From: Paenibacillus nasutitermitis
GTDB taxonomy: Bacteria; Bacillota; Bacilli; Paenibacillales; Paenibacillaceae
Assembly: GCF_014641075.1 (NCBI RefSeq)
Contig: NZ_BMHP01000006.1
Span: 62,001-126,000, forward strand
Direction of reading: 5' to 3'
Length of the DNA stretch: 64,000 nt
Part shown: positions 1-9,400 of the stretch, piece by piece
Numbering within the stretch: the stretch's first letter is position 1
How the letters are laid out: every line of letters begins with the position of its first letter
The notes under the pieces: model-generated
Seen by the model: the letters and a program-made list of their open reading frames with translations, nothing else
Database searches by the model: none
What the model was told of the DNA's origin: nothing
Translations under genes and position numbers: made by a program

Positions 1-641
1 ACCGCGTTTCCCAGGTTCAGCAGACCGAGTAGCGACGCCAACTGAAGAGCGGGAGCCGCCGTGCTCCACGTCACTTGCGCCTCCTCTTTATGAGGGGCGG
101 CAAATCCCTCCTCATCGGCAAGCAGTGCACAAGCTTCGCCGGCAAGGAGCAGCCGCCCCCGCAGCAGACCGGCTGCCCGGCATGCTTGCCGGGCCAGTTC
201 CCGGGCAGCCGGGAGCTGAGCCGCAAAATCCGGAACGTCATAAGCCGCGCCTTCCAAACCCGGCACCATAATCTGCTTGTCTATTGACGACTCACGGATC
301 AGGGATGCAAGGTGATTCCGGATTTCATTTGCAGCTGTCGTATTTCCGATAGAACCGGGCCAATACTTTCTGATCCGTTCCACCTGACCGAGCGGTAGCA
401 GGCTTGGCCAAATGATGAACTCCCCATGCCTTGGCTGATTGAGAACATGACGGTTGGCTAATTCCCACAAAACAGTCCCCATCCCCTCGTTTCCCGATGC
501 TTCTTGTATCTCCGCCGCCGCACGGTGCGCCTCATCCCGGAATGCGGGTTGAAGCCAGTACGCTCTATCCACTTGAGGTGCTAAGGACCAGAAAACCTGC
601 CATTCCCTTGCAAGTTTCACCGCGTAAAGCTCTACCTTCAA
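1..641 (-). CDS. Probable ComFA-like late competence helicase, N-terminal part only
   Basis: An open frame runs leftward from a TTG at 641 to the window edge (213 codons, 3' end missing). The TTG is preceded by a purine-rich GGGGCGGTG, and an in-frame TGA at 666-668 rules out a start far upstream. The visible part is a Leu/Ala/Arg-rich, mostly helical region with several Trp residues near the N-terminus. No helicase motif has been reached yet. The assignment rests on position: in Bacillales the comF genes lie downstream of degS-degU, and Paenibacillus ComFA proteins carry a long N-terminal extension before the DEAD-box domain. That is inference; it could be another protein. The missing part should contain Walker A and DEAD/DEAH motifs if the call is right. 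Confidence 0.45.
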   Translation of the reverse strand, partial: MKVELYAVKLAREWQVFWSLAPQVDRAYWLQPAFRDEAHRAAAEIQEASGNEGMGTVLWELANRHVLNQPRHGEFIIWPSLLPLGQVERIRKYWPGSIGNTTAANEIRNHLASLIRESSIDKQIMVPGLEGAAYDVPDFAAQLPAARELARQACRAAGLLRGRLLLAGEACALLADEEGFAAPHKEEAQVTWSTAAPALQLASLLGLLNLGNA

Positions 642-702
642 GCGATCACCGCCCCTTTGTACCCATCACCGATTCCGACCATTCTCCAACCCCCAAATGA
701 AC

Positions 703-752
703 ACAAAAAAGCACACCCGCCAGCTGCCTCAGGCAGCGGTACGTGTGTGCTT
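703..752 (-). terminator. Rho-independent terminator of the 942-1388 gene
   Basis: Nested hairpin: outer arms AAGCACAC (709-716) and GTGTGCTT (745-752), inner perfect arms GCTGCC (723-728) and GGCAGC (732-737). On the minus strand it is followed by a run of T (complement of the A run at 705-710). It separates the small membrane-protein gene from the comFA-like gene. Confidence 0.65.
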
Positions 753-864
753 CACTCGTCCGATATTTGTATAGGCCTAATTATACTCCGACCTCCTCCT
801 ATTAGCAATCCTGATATAACCCAATGAACACCGAATTCCTCGCGGGCTCGCGTTGCGTTTCAAA

Positions 865-910
865 GAAGAAACGGCTAACGCCTTCCTTTGCAGTGAAGCC
901 AAGCTTCTTC
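865..910. repeat. Copy A of a ~45-bp palindromic repeat
   Basis: Begins GAAGAAACGGCTAACGCC and ends AAGCTTCTTC, giving GAAGAA/TTCTTC terminal inverted repeats. It resembles 24042-24086 in size, ends and the ACGGCT core. It lies between the stop of the 942-1388 gene and its terminator. The rest of the 642-941 spacer shows nothing else recognisable. Confidence 0.5.
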
Positions 911-941
911 CCTTAGAAATATAGCCTGGTATAGGTGAAAC

Positions 942-1388
942 TTAACCTTTCTTATATTTTAAAGGAAGCTTCGCCAGCTCAGCAGGCATTCCGAGATCGA
1001 CAACGATCTCCTCCTCCGCGAGAAGCGGGCTTTCCTGCTCCCCCCCGGCAAACACATTTCCACTGGATATGGCGCTGACTTCTGCGAGATCGCGCTTCTG
1101 GCAGGCAATATCCACCGACATCCCACATCGTGCAAAATTCCCCGCAATCCGCATGGTGTCGTCCTCGCAGCCCTTGTCGATCACAGAAACCTTGATTTCT
1201 CTGCCGGTCCGGAGGGATAAACGGCGAAGCGAATACATGTACCATTCCATCATGTTCTGCTCGTTGCCGGCAATCAGGACATAATGCTTGCTCAATGGTT
1301 TGCGTTTGCCTGTAAGCGCATAAGCCAGATGCACCGAAGCCGCAGCCAAGACGTAACAACCGAGAATTCCCAGCAAAATCGGAATCAA
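942..1388 (-). CDS. Small membrane-anchored protein of unknown function
   Basis: 148 residues. Residues about 1-22 form one hydrophobic segment rich in Leu, Ile and Ala, followed by basic residues, so the remainder is probably cytoplasmic. The next ~70 residues alternate predicted strands and helices and include a KVSVIDKGCEDDT stretch that recalls the first beta-alpha-beta unit of nucleotide-sugar transferases, but no catalytic motif follows. The start was set at the TTG at 1388 because AAGGAGG lies 8 nt upstream; a GTG at 1397 overlaps that ribosome-binding site. It lies downstream of degU, separated by a terminator, so it is probably its own unit. I do not recognise the family. Confidence 0.6.
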   Translation of the reverse strand: MIPILLGILGCYVLAAASVHLAYALTGKRKPLSKHYVLIAGNEQNMMEWYMYSLRRLSLRTGREIKVSVIDKGCEDDTMRIAGNFARCGMSVDIACQKRDLAEVSAISSGNVFAGGEQESPLLAEEEIVVDLGMPAELAKLPLKYKKG

Positions 1389-1502
1389 GGCAGCCACCTC
1401 CTTTTTGTGACATCATATGCCGTTCACCGCCTATGAGTGCGCAACTTCGCGGACAAGTCACATAAAAAGGCATTCGGGTCCATGTTGGCACATCTGCAAG
1501 CA

Positions 1503-1536
1503 CAAAAAAGAGCCTCCGCCTGAACGGGTGCTCTTC
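1503..1536 (-). terminator. Terminator downstream of degU
   Basis: Arms AGAGCACCCG and CGGAGGCTCT (minus strand) flank a short loop and are followed by six T. It lies 29 nt beyond the degU stop codon. Confidence 0.65.
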
Positions 1537-1564
1537 TTCGCTCCATATGTAAGGCAGCGTCTGG

Positions 1565-2293
1565 CTACAGGGTAACCCAGCCAAACTTGATGGAATTAAT
1601 GACTGCTTGCGTCCGGTCATCTACTTCCATTTTTTGCAAAATACTGCTAACATGGTTTTTAACCGTTTTTTCGCTGATAAACAGATATTCGCCAATCATT
1701 TTGTTGCTTTTGCCTTCAGCCATCAAACGCAGCACTTCCGCTTCGCGCCGAGTCAGCGGATTGTTCTCGCTTGGCACAAATTTCACGCCCGCTTCACGTC
1801 CTGCCGCTGCTCCTGAGGTGGAACCGATTTCGTCCAAATAGGTCATCCGGCGCAGCTGATTGATCAGCTTGCCCGTCACTTTAGGGTGAATGTAGGCGTA
1901 GCCGCTCACGACCGAGCGAATAGCGTTAGCCAAAGCCTCCGCTTCCATGTCTTTAAGCAAATAACCGGATGCGCCCTTGCGAAGAGTTTCAAACACATAG
2001 CTCTCATCGTCATGGATGGATAAAATAATCACCTTCACATCGGGAAAAATATCGCGCAGCCGCTCCGTTGCCACAACCCCGTTTTCGATTGGCATATTGA
2101 TATCCATGAGCACCACTTCGGGTTTGTTTTCGTTGCAGAATTCCAGTACCTGTATGCCATCATTGCATTCGCCGATCACTTCCAAATCATCTTCCATATT
2201 AAGAATCCGCTTGAGTCCCTCGCGGAATAGTTGATGATCGTCGGCGATTAACACTTTAATTTTGCGTTTAACTGTCGTTGCACGTTGATCCAT
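1565..2293 (-). CDS. degU: Two-component response regulator DegU
   Basis: 242 residues, NarL/FixJ type. The receiver domain (about residues 11-130) has the acidic pair in LIADDH, the phospho-acceptor Asp64 in VLMDINMP and the conserved Lys in GYLLKD. A LuxR-type helix-turn-helix occupies about 178-238 (LTRREAEVLRLMAEGKS, then SEKTVKNHVSSIL). In B. subtilis DegU, phosphorylated by DegS, controls exoenzymes, competence, motility and biofilm matrix. The ATG at 2293 is preceded by AAAGGAG, which overlaps the end of degS; the 7-nt gap means the two are co-transcribed and probably translationally coupled. A terminator follows. The length is slightly above the usual ~229 residues because of a Gly/Ala-rich linker around residues 158-168. 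Confidence 0.97.
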   Translation of the reverse strand: MDQRATTVKRKIKVLIADDHQLFREGLKRILNMEDDLEVIGECNDGIQVLEFCNENKPEVVLMDINMPIENGVVATERLRDIFPDVKVIILSIHDDESYVFETLRKGASGYLLKDMEAEALANAIRSVVSGYAYIHPKVTGKLINQLRRMTYLDEIGSTSGAAAGREAGVKFVPSENNPLTRREAEVLRLMAEGKSNKMIGEYLFISEKTVKNHVSSILQKMEVDDRTQAVINSIKFGWVTL

Positions 2294-2300
2294 CGTTAGT

Positions 2301-3461
2301 TTACTCCTTTCTTTGCTCCGCGTTGATAGGGATATGAATCGTAATTTTGGTTCCCTCGTTGATTGTCGATTCGATCTCCATCCTCCCTTCCAACAACTCC
2401 ACTCTCTCGCGCATTCCGATCAAGCCGAAATGAGCGTTGTCCTTCGTCCGGGATTCAATTAGATCAACATGGAAACCAACGCCATTATCCTTAACGACAA
2501 TCTTAACCATCTGCGCCTGAAAGGTGAACTCCAGCGAGACAAAAGTAGGATTTGCATGCTTGAACGCATTGCTGTAGGCCTCCTGGACAAGCCGGTACAT
2601 GCCTGCTTCCATAGCGGAGGGCAGCCGCATTTCCTTCCCGATTGTGTCGAATATCGTCCGAATCCGGGTCTTCTCCTCAAAATCCTGGACATACTTGCGA
2701 AGGGTAGGAATGAGACCTAAGTCATCCAGCGCCATAGGACGCAGATTAAAAATAATTTTGCGGATTTCCTCAATACCCGAACGAACCTGACCCTTCAAGT
2801 CTATTAATTCTTCCTGTACTAATTGAAATTCCTGCTTTCCGAGCATTCTTTCCGCAATTTCCGTCCTAAGAACTATATTAGCCAAGGATTGTGCGGGACC
2901 ATCGTGAATTTCCCGGGCGATCCGCTTGCGTTCTTCTTCCTGAGCCAATATAATTTTCAATCCGATTTGCTGGCGGTTCTTGGCGGATTCCAGAATCCGG
3001 GTCACCTGATTCAAATCGCCCGACAGATACTCAAGCACGACATTGATCTGCGAGCCGATTGACTCGGCCCGTTCGACGGATTTCTCCACATTTCGTACCC
3101 GCTTTTGCAAATCATCCCGGCGCGCCTTCAAGTAGCTTTCTTTCTCCCGGAAAACCATGAGGTCCAGCTGCAATTGCGTAGCCTTCTCATAAGCAATCTT
3201 AATGTCCTGTTCTTTAAATCGGACAAAATCCCGGCTTACTTCTGTAAGCCGGATCCGAGCCCGACGGTAGTCGAGCTCCAGCTTGTCCACTTTATCAATA
3301 ATTTCAGCGGCTTCTTTAATAACCTGGGTAAGCTCCTGACCGAGAGAAAAAAGCTCTTTGCGCGCGGATTCGCAAATTTCATAGATTTGATATTTACTCT
3401 CTTCCATCACAAGAACGGCGTTTTTGATGACGCGATCGATATCGTTAATGCGATAATCCAC
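2301..3461 (-). CDS. degS: Sensor histidine kinase DegS
   Basis: 386 residues, soluble (no membrane segment), with a long N-terminal coiled-coil sensor region (about 1-175, rich in Glu, Lys and Arg). A HisKA_3 dimerisation/phosphorylation segment follows with REIHDGPAQ, where His186 is the expected phospho-acceptor. The HATPase_c domain (about 265-383) shows the N box in VQEAYSNAFKHA, DNGVGF and a GLIGMRERV glycine segment. It phosphorylates DegU, encoded immediately downstream. The start is GTG at 3461 with a weak GAAAGTGGGC upstream. A TATGAT at about 3495 may be the -10 of the promoter, but I see no convincing -35. This is the same gene pair as in B. subtilis. Confidence 0.96.
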   Translation of the reverse strand: MDYRINDIDRVIKNAVLVMEESKYQIYEICESARKELFSLGQELTQVIKEAAEIIDKVDKLELDYRRARIRLTEVSRDFVRFKEQDIKIAYEKATQLQLDLMVFREKESYLKARRDDLQKRVRNVEKSVERAESIGSQINVVLEYLSGDLNQVTRILESAKNRQQIGLKIILAQEEERKRIAREIHDGPAQSLANIVLRTEIAERMLGKQEFQLVQEELIDLKGQVRSGIEEIRKIIFNLRPMALDDLGLIPTLRKYVQDFEEKTRIRTIFDTIGKEMRLPSAMEAGMYRLVQEAYSNAFKHANPTFVSLEFTFQAQMVKIVVKDNGVGFHVDLIESRTKDNAHFGLIGMRERVELLEGRMEIESTINEGTKITIHIPINAEQRKE

Positions 3462-3534
3462 GTTAGGCTCTGCCCACTTTCTTCAAAAATATCTTCTGTC
3501 TATCATATCACATAATTACGCATGCGCGTTACTG

Positions 3535-6246
3535 TCATTCGACAGTGATCGTGCCCGCTTTGCCATCCCAGTTTACAGACAGGCCGAATTGCTCCGATAC
3601 CAGACGAATGGGGACCAAAGTCCTTCCTGAGCGGGTGATTGGCGCCACCTCGGATTTTTTTCGCAATCCGTTAAGCAGGAATTCCTCCCGTCCGATCCAC
3701 ATTTCCATCAACTTGTCGCCACGCAGGACGGTTACCCGTTTGTTCGCAGGCTCCCATGCCACTTGTGCGCCCATCGCCTCGGTTACGAACCGCAGCGGTA
3801 AATAGGTGGTTCCCTTCAGCAGAAGAGGAGCCACATCCAGCTTCATGGCTTGTCCGCCAACGGTTGCCGATTTCGCACCAACCGTCAATTGAATTTTGGT
3901 GCGTGGAGGCTCGGCAACCAATGCCGCATATTGGAAGCTGATATTATCAAAAGCAACAGAACCTGTCAGCGACCGCTCATCCTGACCATCTTCGATAGAA
4001 GCCATATAGATCCGCTTCAGCTTGACCGGATAACCCATTTGGTCGGCTGGCAAATTGACTTTGAGCTGCTTCCATCCTGTCCAGTCCACTTGAGTCGCGA
4101 GCGTTACGAGATGCGCTTTGCCGCTGTTGTCGATAAACTCGGCACGCAACCAGTTCAAGCTATTGTCGCCCAGAACATCAAGGGTAATGGCGGACGGTTT
4201 CCCTTCCAGTGCCTTTCCGGTTGTGTTAAATACCGCGTAAGCCGCCTTCGTGCCGCTGCCTCCTGTGAAATCATAAGACAGCTGCAGTGCTTTTGCCGCC
4301 GCATTCTCCGACAACCCCGCGACAATCGCTGCTGTGCCCACTACACCATTCGTACTGGAGAAGGAGATTGGGTAGGTAGTCTGTTCGAAATCATCAAATT
4401 TCTTATCCGCACCCGCGGCCAGAACAGCTACTGAGGAGAAACCGTCATACCGTGCAATTACATAACCCGCTTTAGCCCCTTCGTCGATTGAATCAATGGT
4501 CAGTTTACCGTCGCTGATCGTACCTTTAAAACCTTTCATCTCCCATTTCATCGAGGAAGCCGGTACCGTCAGCTTGCGTCCATCCTTAAGAACAGCCACA
4601 ACGGAAATTGTGCCTGTCTTTCCTTGCTCCAATACCGGCGAGCTGACATCAACGGTCATTTGAGCGATCTGATTCCCGCCGACGATTTCAACCGGAAGCT
4701 CATCGCTGCCGCTGCCGGACTTAACACTTAGCGTCGTGCTGCCCGCTTTTTGGGCCGTGTACGTATTGCCCGAGAAAGAGCCGATCGCATTGGACGATTT
4801 CCAGGTCGGTGTCAGCGTGCCGGGATCCACAGGATTATAGTAGGTATCATAGGCTTTCATTTCATAAGTAGCCTGCTGGCCGATAAAGAGAACGCCGCTT
4901 CCGCTGGCTTTGATTCCTTTTACCTGTCCCTGCGGAGCGGTACTAAAAACCCCCAACCCGCTTGGGAGCAATCGCTGGACGGTGCCATATTCCGTTGGAA
5001 ACGTAAGTCCTGCGCTGAACTCGCCCAGAGGCCGGGTGATCATCGTGGTTGATCCTCCGCCATCCAGATTCACGCCCCGCCAGACGCCCAGCTTCACCAT
5101 CAGCTGTTGAAGCTCGGTAAGCTTGACTCCCTGGCTGTTGTCGCTGTCCTCCACCGTGATGATATAAACCTTCGTTCCATCCTTGCTGTAGCCGACTGCG
5201 GTACGCGCACGGTTCCCGGTGCCGCTGATGCCGCTGATGCTTCGGGAGAAGGCTGAAGCTTTGCCGTCTTCGACGAGAATCGTGTGCCCGCCTACGAGCA
5301 TTTGCAAGGAGCCGGGATCAAAGGCTTTACCCGTCGTTTGCGAGACAAGACCATAATTGGACGAAACGGTCTCACCTACTTGTAAATGATTGCGCACAAA
5401 TTCAGCGGCTTTGCCATGCGTCCGCAAAATATACCCGTTTGCCGGAGGCGTCCCGGTAATCATGGAATTATCGGCGATTTGGGTCACCACATTATCGACA
5501 ACCAGCACTTCTGTCGGCGTGGTTGAGCTGTCCTTCACATCGGGCCGTGCAGCCGTCCAGGCACTCGTATAAATATACATCGCATTGACGTGGCTGTATG
5601 TATTATCCGGCTCGATGGTGTAGGAGGCTTTATTGATTCCAGCCAGAGGCCACTGCGTTCCATCGGCTGCGGTTACGGTTCCGTTGAAATCAAACAAATC
5701 AATGATCGGCTTCCGGTCCGCTGTCACCGCAAACGCGTACATCCCTTTTAATTTGGATGGGCTGGCAATCAGGCTGCCGCCGAGAACTTCAGCCCCCATC
5801 GGCACGCCTTTACCCGAGGTATTGAAAAAATCCGCGTTCACTCCGGCTACAGCGCCGCTGTTCTTTACCATCGTTCCCGTGGAGGCGTAACCGGTAATCG
5901 CTCCTGTTTTGCCGTTCATGACATCCAGCTTCACATTAGGGTTGGTAAGGTCAACTTCGATAACATGGACATTGGATTGTCGGGCCCCGGTGCCTGTTTT
6001 GTTCGCCCATTTGTAATCCACCCGCTTGGCCCCGGAGGTGATCATCTCTTCGTAAACGCGTACAAGCTGCTCCTGAGCGCTCTTGGCCGCAGTGGTTGAG
6101 GTTGTACTGGATGCTGCATAGGCAGCTCCAGGGATGGCTATAGACAGTGGCTGAGCCAGCATCGTAATTCCCAACGTTAAAATAAGTACCTGTTTTTTCG
6201 TCAAATTCCGTCTGTTATTTTCTATGATTCTATTTATTTTGCGCAT
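3535..6246 (-). CDS. Secreted phosphodiester glycosidase (NAGPA family) with CBM-like and copper amine oxidase N-terminal-like domains
   Basis: 903 residues. The signal peptide ends near residue 44 (AYA-AS). Residues ~65-436 match the phosphodiester glycosidase family (NAGPA, DUF2233): VAGVNADFF near 135-141, a late RARTAVGYS, and NLDGGGSTTM at 393-402. A bacterial Ig-like Big_2-type domain follows (~445-525), then a beta-rich module with DDFEQTTYP that resembles a carbohydrate-binding domain (~615-785). The C-terminal ~120 residues are a copper amine oxidase N-terminal-like domain (LPLRFVTEAMGAQVAWE, then LVPIRLVSEQFG), common on Paenibacillus surface proteins. The family hydrolyses sugar-phosphodiester links such as GlcNAc-1-P; a wall or teichoic-type polymer as substrate is inference. 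It has no SLH domain, so it is probably retained by its last domain. Monocistronic by appearance. Confidence 0.85.
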   Translation of the reverse strand: MRKINRIIENNRRNLTKKQVLILTLGITMLAQPLSIAIPGAAYAASSTTSTTAAKSAQEQLVRVYEEMITSGAKRVDYKWANKTGTGARQSNVHVIEVDLTNPNVKLDVMNGKTGAITGYASTGTMVKNSGAVAGVNADFFNTSGKGVPMGAEVLGGSLIASPSKLKGMYAFAVTADRKPIIDLFDFNGTVTAADGTQWPLAGINKASYTIEPDNTYSHVNAMYIYTSAWTAARPDVKDSSTTPTEVLVVDNVVTQIADNSMITGTPPANGYILRTHGKAAEFVRNHLQVGETVSSNYGLVSQTTGKAFDPGSLQMLVGGHTILVEDGKASAFSRSISGISGTGNRARTAVGYSKDGTKVYIITVEDSDNSQGVKLTELQQLMVKLGVWRGVNLDGGGSTTMITRPLGEFSAGLTFPTEYGTVQRLLPSGLGVFSTAPQGQVKGIKASGSGVLFIGQQATYEMKAYDTYYNPVDPGTLTPTWKSSNAIGSFSGNTYTAQKAGSTTLSVKSGSGSDELPVEIVGGNQIAQMTVDVSSPVLEQGKTGTISVVAVLKDGRKLTVPASSMKWEMKGFKGTISDGKLTIDSIDEGAKAGYVIARYDGFSSVAVLAAGADKKFDDFEQTTYPISFSSTNGVVGTAAIVAGLSENAAAKALQLSYDFTGGSGTKAAYAVFNTTGKALEGKPSAITLDVLGDNSLNWLRAEFIDNSGKAHLVTLATQVDWTGWKQLKVNLPADQMGYPVKLKRIYMASIEDGQDERSLTGSVAFDNISFQYAALVAEPPRTKIQLTVGAKSATVGGQAMKLDVAPLLLKGTTYLPLRFVTEAMGAQVAWEPANKRVTVLRGDKLMEMWIGREEFLLNGLRKKSEVAPITRSGRTLVPIRLVSEQFGLSVNWDGKAGTITVE

Positions 6247-6345
6247 TTCCTCTGCAACTCTCCCATCTTAAAGTCTATTAGCTATAGACTAGCAGAAGAA
6301 TGAAAAAGTTACGCTTGATAGAAGAGTCCTATCACCCGCCTATGA

Positions 6346-6388
6346 TCGAAAAGAAAAAGCTATCCGGCAACTGCTGCACGGATAGCTC
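6346..6388 (-). terminator. Terminator of the large Ig/SLH gene
   Basis: Perfect 9-bp arms AGCTATCCG (6358-6366) and CGGATAGCT (6379-6387) with a T-rich tail on the minus strand (A run at 6354-6358). It lies 38 nt after the stop of the 6426-10814 gene. Confidence 0.75.
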
Positions 6389-6425
6389 TATCAATTGTTT
6401 CTATTTTCCAGCCTCTCGGCATGAT

Positions 6426-9400
6426 TTAAAGATCGAGAAACTCGACATAACCCAGCAGCCGTTTCACCATGACCGTTGCTTGCGCACGCGTCGCGTTTGA
6501 TTTGCCTCCGAAGGATGTGGACGACATTCCGTTTATGATCCCGGCCTCAACGGCCTTGGCTACATCGCTTTTGGCCCAGGTGCCGATTTTGCCTGCATCG
6601 CCGAATCTTTTCAGCGCAGCTGAAGCATCCTGTGAAAGCACGACCTGGACACCCGCTGCATTGGATGCCCGGATCATCATCGAAGCCATCTGCTCTCTCG
6701 TCACCGGACTGCCGGGCTGGAAGGTTCCATCCGGCATCCCCATGATAATCCCGGCATTCGCTGCCGCCCCGATATAAGCGGCCATAACCGTCGATGTATT
6801 GACATCTTTGAACTTTGCGGCGCCCAGCTTGTCGCCGGACAGCCCGAGCCCTTTTACAATAAGAACTGCAAATTCACCGCGGGTAATGGATTTATCCGGT
6901 GTAAAGGTCGTGAGCGTCGTCCCTTCCACCACATATTTGTTAGCCATCAGCAGAATATCGTTTCGCGCCCAATGCTTGGTAATGTCCGAAAATCCGACTG
7001 AGCCCTTCACAACCGCATATACACCGTTGCTTTTGCTCATAAATTTGACAAGAGACTGCCCGTTCTGGCTGGTCACTCTTGTCGGAATATAGGAAAGCTT
7101 GCCGGTAGCAGGATCTACCCAGACAACCGCCACTTCATGCCCATTCAGCTGCATCGCCGCTTTCATCGTCCGGGTGACATAGCTGTTCAAGCTGTCAATC
7201 TTTTTGGTCAACGCCCCGTTGGTTACAGAAAGATCGAAGCTGACCGGGCTTACCATCATCTGCGCTTTGCTGGCATTTAGCGCCGCTGTAAGCGGGGACG
7301 CCATATTAGTGGCGCTGGTATCAATGGAGATCACAAGCTGTCCTACAGCGCTGGCCGCATTCATGAGCTTGCCCAGTTCCGGGTAATTGAGCGCGCTAAG
7401 CGGGAGTTCGTAGGTGTTTCCTTTGTACACAACCGCGATTGACGCATTGGAGGCCGCTTTCCTGGCTTCCTCCAGTGCAGCAAGCGGCAGCGAAACAATA
7501 CCGGCGTTTTCATTTTCCGGAACGACCACGACGACTCTCGGCTCCATCCCGCTGACTGTCCGTATCGTCGAGAAGGCCGCTGCCACCTTTTCAGCCGTGA
7601 AGGCATACTGGCGGGTCGATTGTCCTGCTGGCGAAACAGCGGTTGTTACGACAGCAGCCGAGTTTTTAATTGCGATTCCGCCGCCCTCGGCAGCTTCGAA
7701 GTCTCCCGATACATTATCGGTCCAAGCCGTTTGATTGGCTGCGCTGATGTCTGAAAATGACGATGCCTCTACTCCGGTGATTGAACGCAAGGTAGTTCCT
7801 GCCGCCGTATAACTCACGGTGACTTTGTCCCCTATCGCGACCGGCGTAAATAAAGTAAGGGTAACGGCGGCTCCATTGATTGCAATCGCCGATACAGGAC
7901 GGGTCGTATTATTCACCTTCACCGTAAATTGCGTAGAAGAAGGTACATAAGAAGCGTTCAGTGTTGTCGAGAAGGTTAACGTGATCTGATTTGTTTTGGC
8001 CAGAACCCCGTTAAGCGCAATGGATGCGGAAGCCGCCCCATTTCCCAGATTCGCTGTCTGCCCTGTGAAGGATGCAGCGGCGTTGCCGCTAATATCCGAC
8101 AAAGCCGGCGTTCCGGCCGTATAGGACACTACAACATAATCCGTCGCTAATGTAGCCGTCCCCAAGGTTAGTACCACCTGCGGTCCCGATATTGTAATAA
8201 AAGAGACGGCACGCTCAACGCCATTGACCATTACCTTAAAGGCGCCGGTTGAAGGCTTCATTGCCGCATTCATCGTTTTGTTGAACGTTAGGGTAACCAC
8301 ATTCCCTGCCGCAATCGTGCTCTGCAGAAGGGGAATTATCGTATCATGCCCATTCTGGACATAGAAGCTGTTGAAGGAAGGTACGGCGTTGCCTGACAAA
8401 TCCTTCAAGGCGGAAGTTGAAGCATAATAGGACACGGTCAAGGAATCCGTAGTCGCTGCCGGAGCTCCGCTAAACGTAATGAAGACAATATTGCCGCTGC
8501 CCGAAACCTGCGTCACCGTACGCGATGAGCCCGCAACCGTCACCGAAAACTGGCTGGTTGCATTCGTCCCGATATCGGCCAGGTTCTTGCTGAAGGTCAG
8601 AATGATGGTGTTTCCATTCACGGTGCCGCTCAGCTGCCTTGGCGGCGTTGTGTCGGGATTATTAGTTACCTCGCGTTCCGAGAAATTCGAAGCGGCTGTT
8701 CCGGCCGATGATTTAATCGGCTTCTCGCCTCCTGAATAAGACACTTTGATCACTTGGCCTAAAGCAAGCGTCCCCTGCATCGTCAGAATAACGGTCTGGC
8801 CGCTGATCTGTATGCTCGTAACCGATCTGGAAACGGCATTCACCGTGACATAAAAGTTGCCCGGCACCGGAACCGAGCCCGGGTCAAGCGTATTATTGAA
8901 AGTCAATACAATCTGATTCGTACCCTGTACCTCGGCCTTGGATACAGCCGGCGGGCCGCTTGAAGAGCTGGCGGTTGTAAACGTCCATTGATATTGATTC
9001 AGGATGCCGTCAAATTTATTCCCGGCCAGATCTTCAACGGTATTATTTGTGATTTCCACATAATAATTCGTGCTGGCCGTCATCGCCGCTTCCGGCGTGA
9101 TAATCAGCTTCCGGTTATTTTGCGGATCCACGGTTGCTTTCGCAGTTATCGTGTTTTCCGCCGTACCGCCTGTGATCCGTTTTATCTTCACGGATGGCGA
9201 AGCGCCAAGTTGAATCGGCTCGCTGAACAACACTTCCAGATTGACGCCCGACAGCGCCACTGCAGAGTCATTTTTAGCCGGAAGCAGCGAAATAATGACC
9301 GGTTTCTCCGTATCCTGGGTGACCATGAATTTCCAGTCAGAGGTTCCGTTAATTCCGGCAAAATAATTGCCCTTCAAATCACGAAACGCCTGTCCCCCAA

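Noticed and set aside
979..1620. 213-codon minus-strand ORF
   Set aside because: Overlaps the degU end and the small membrane-protein gene in another frame; no ribosome-binding site.
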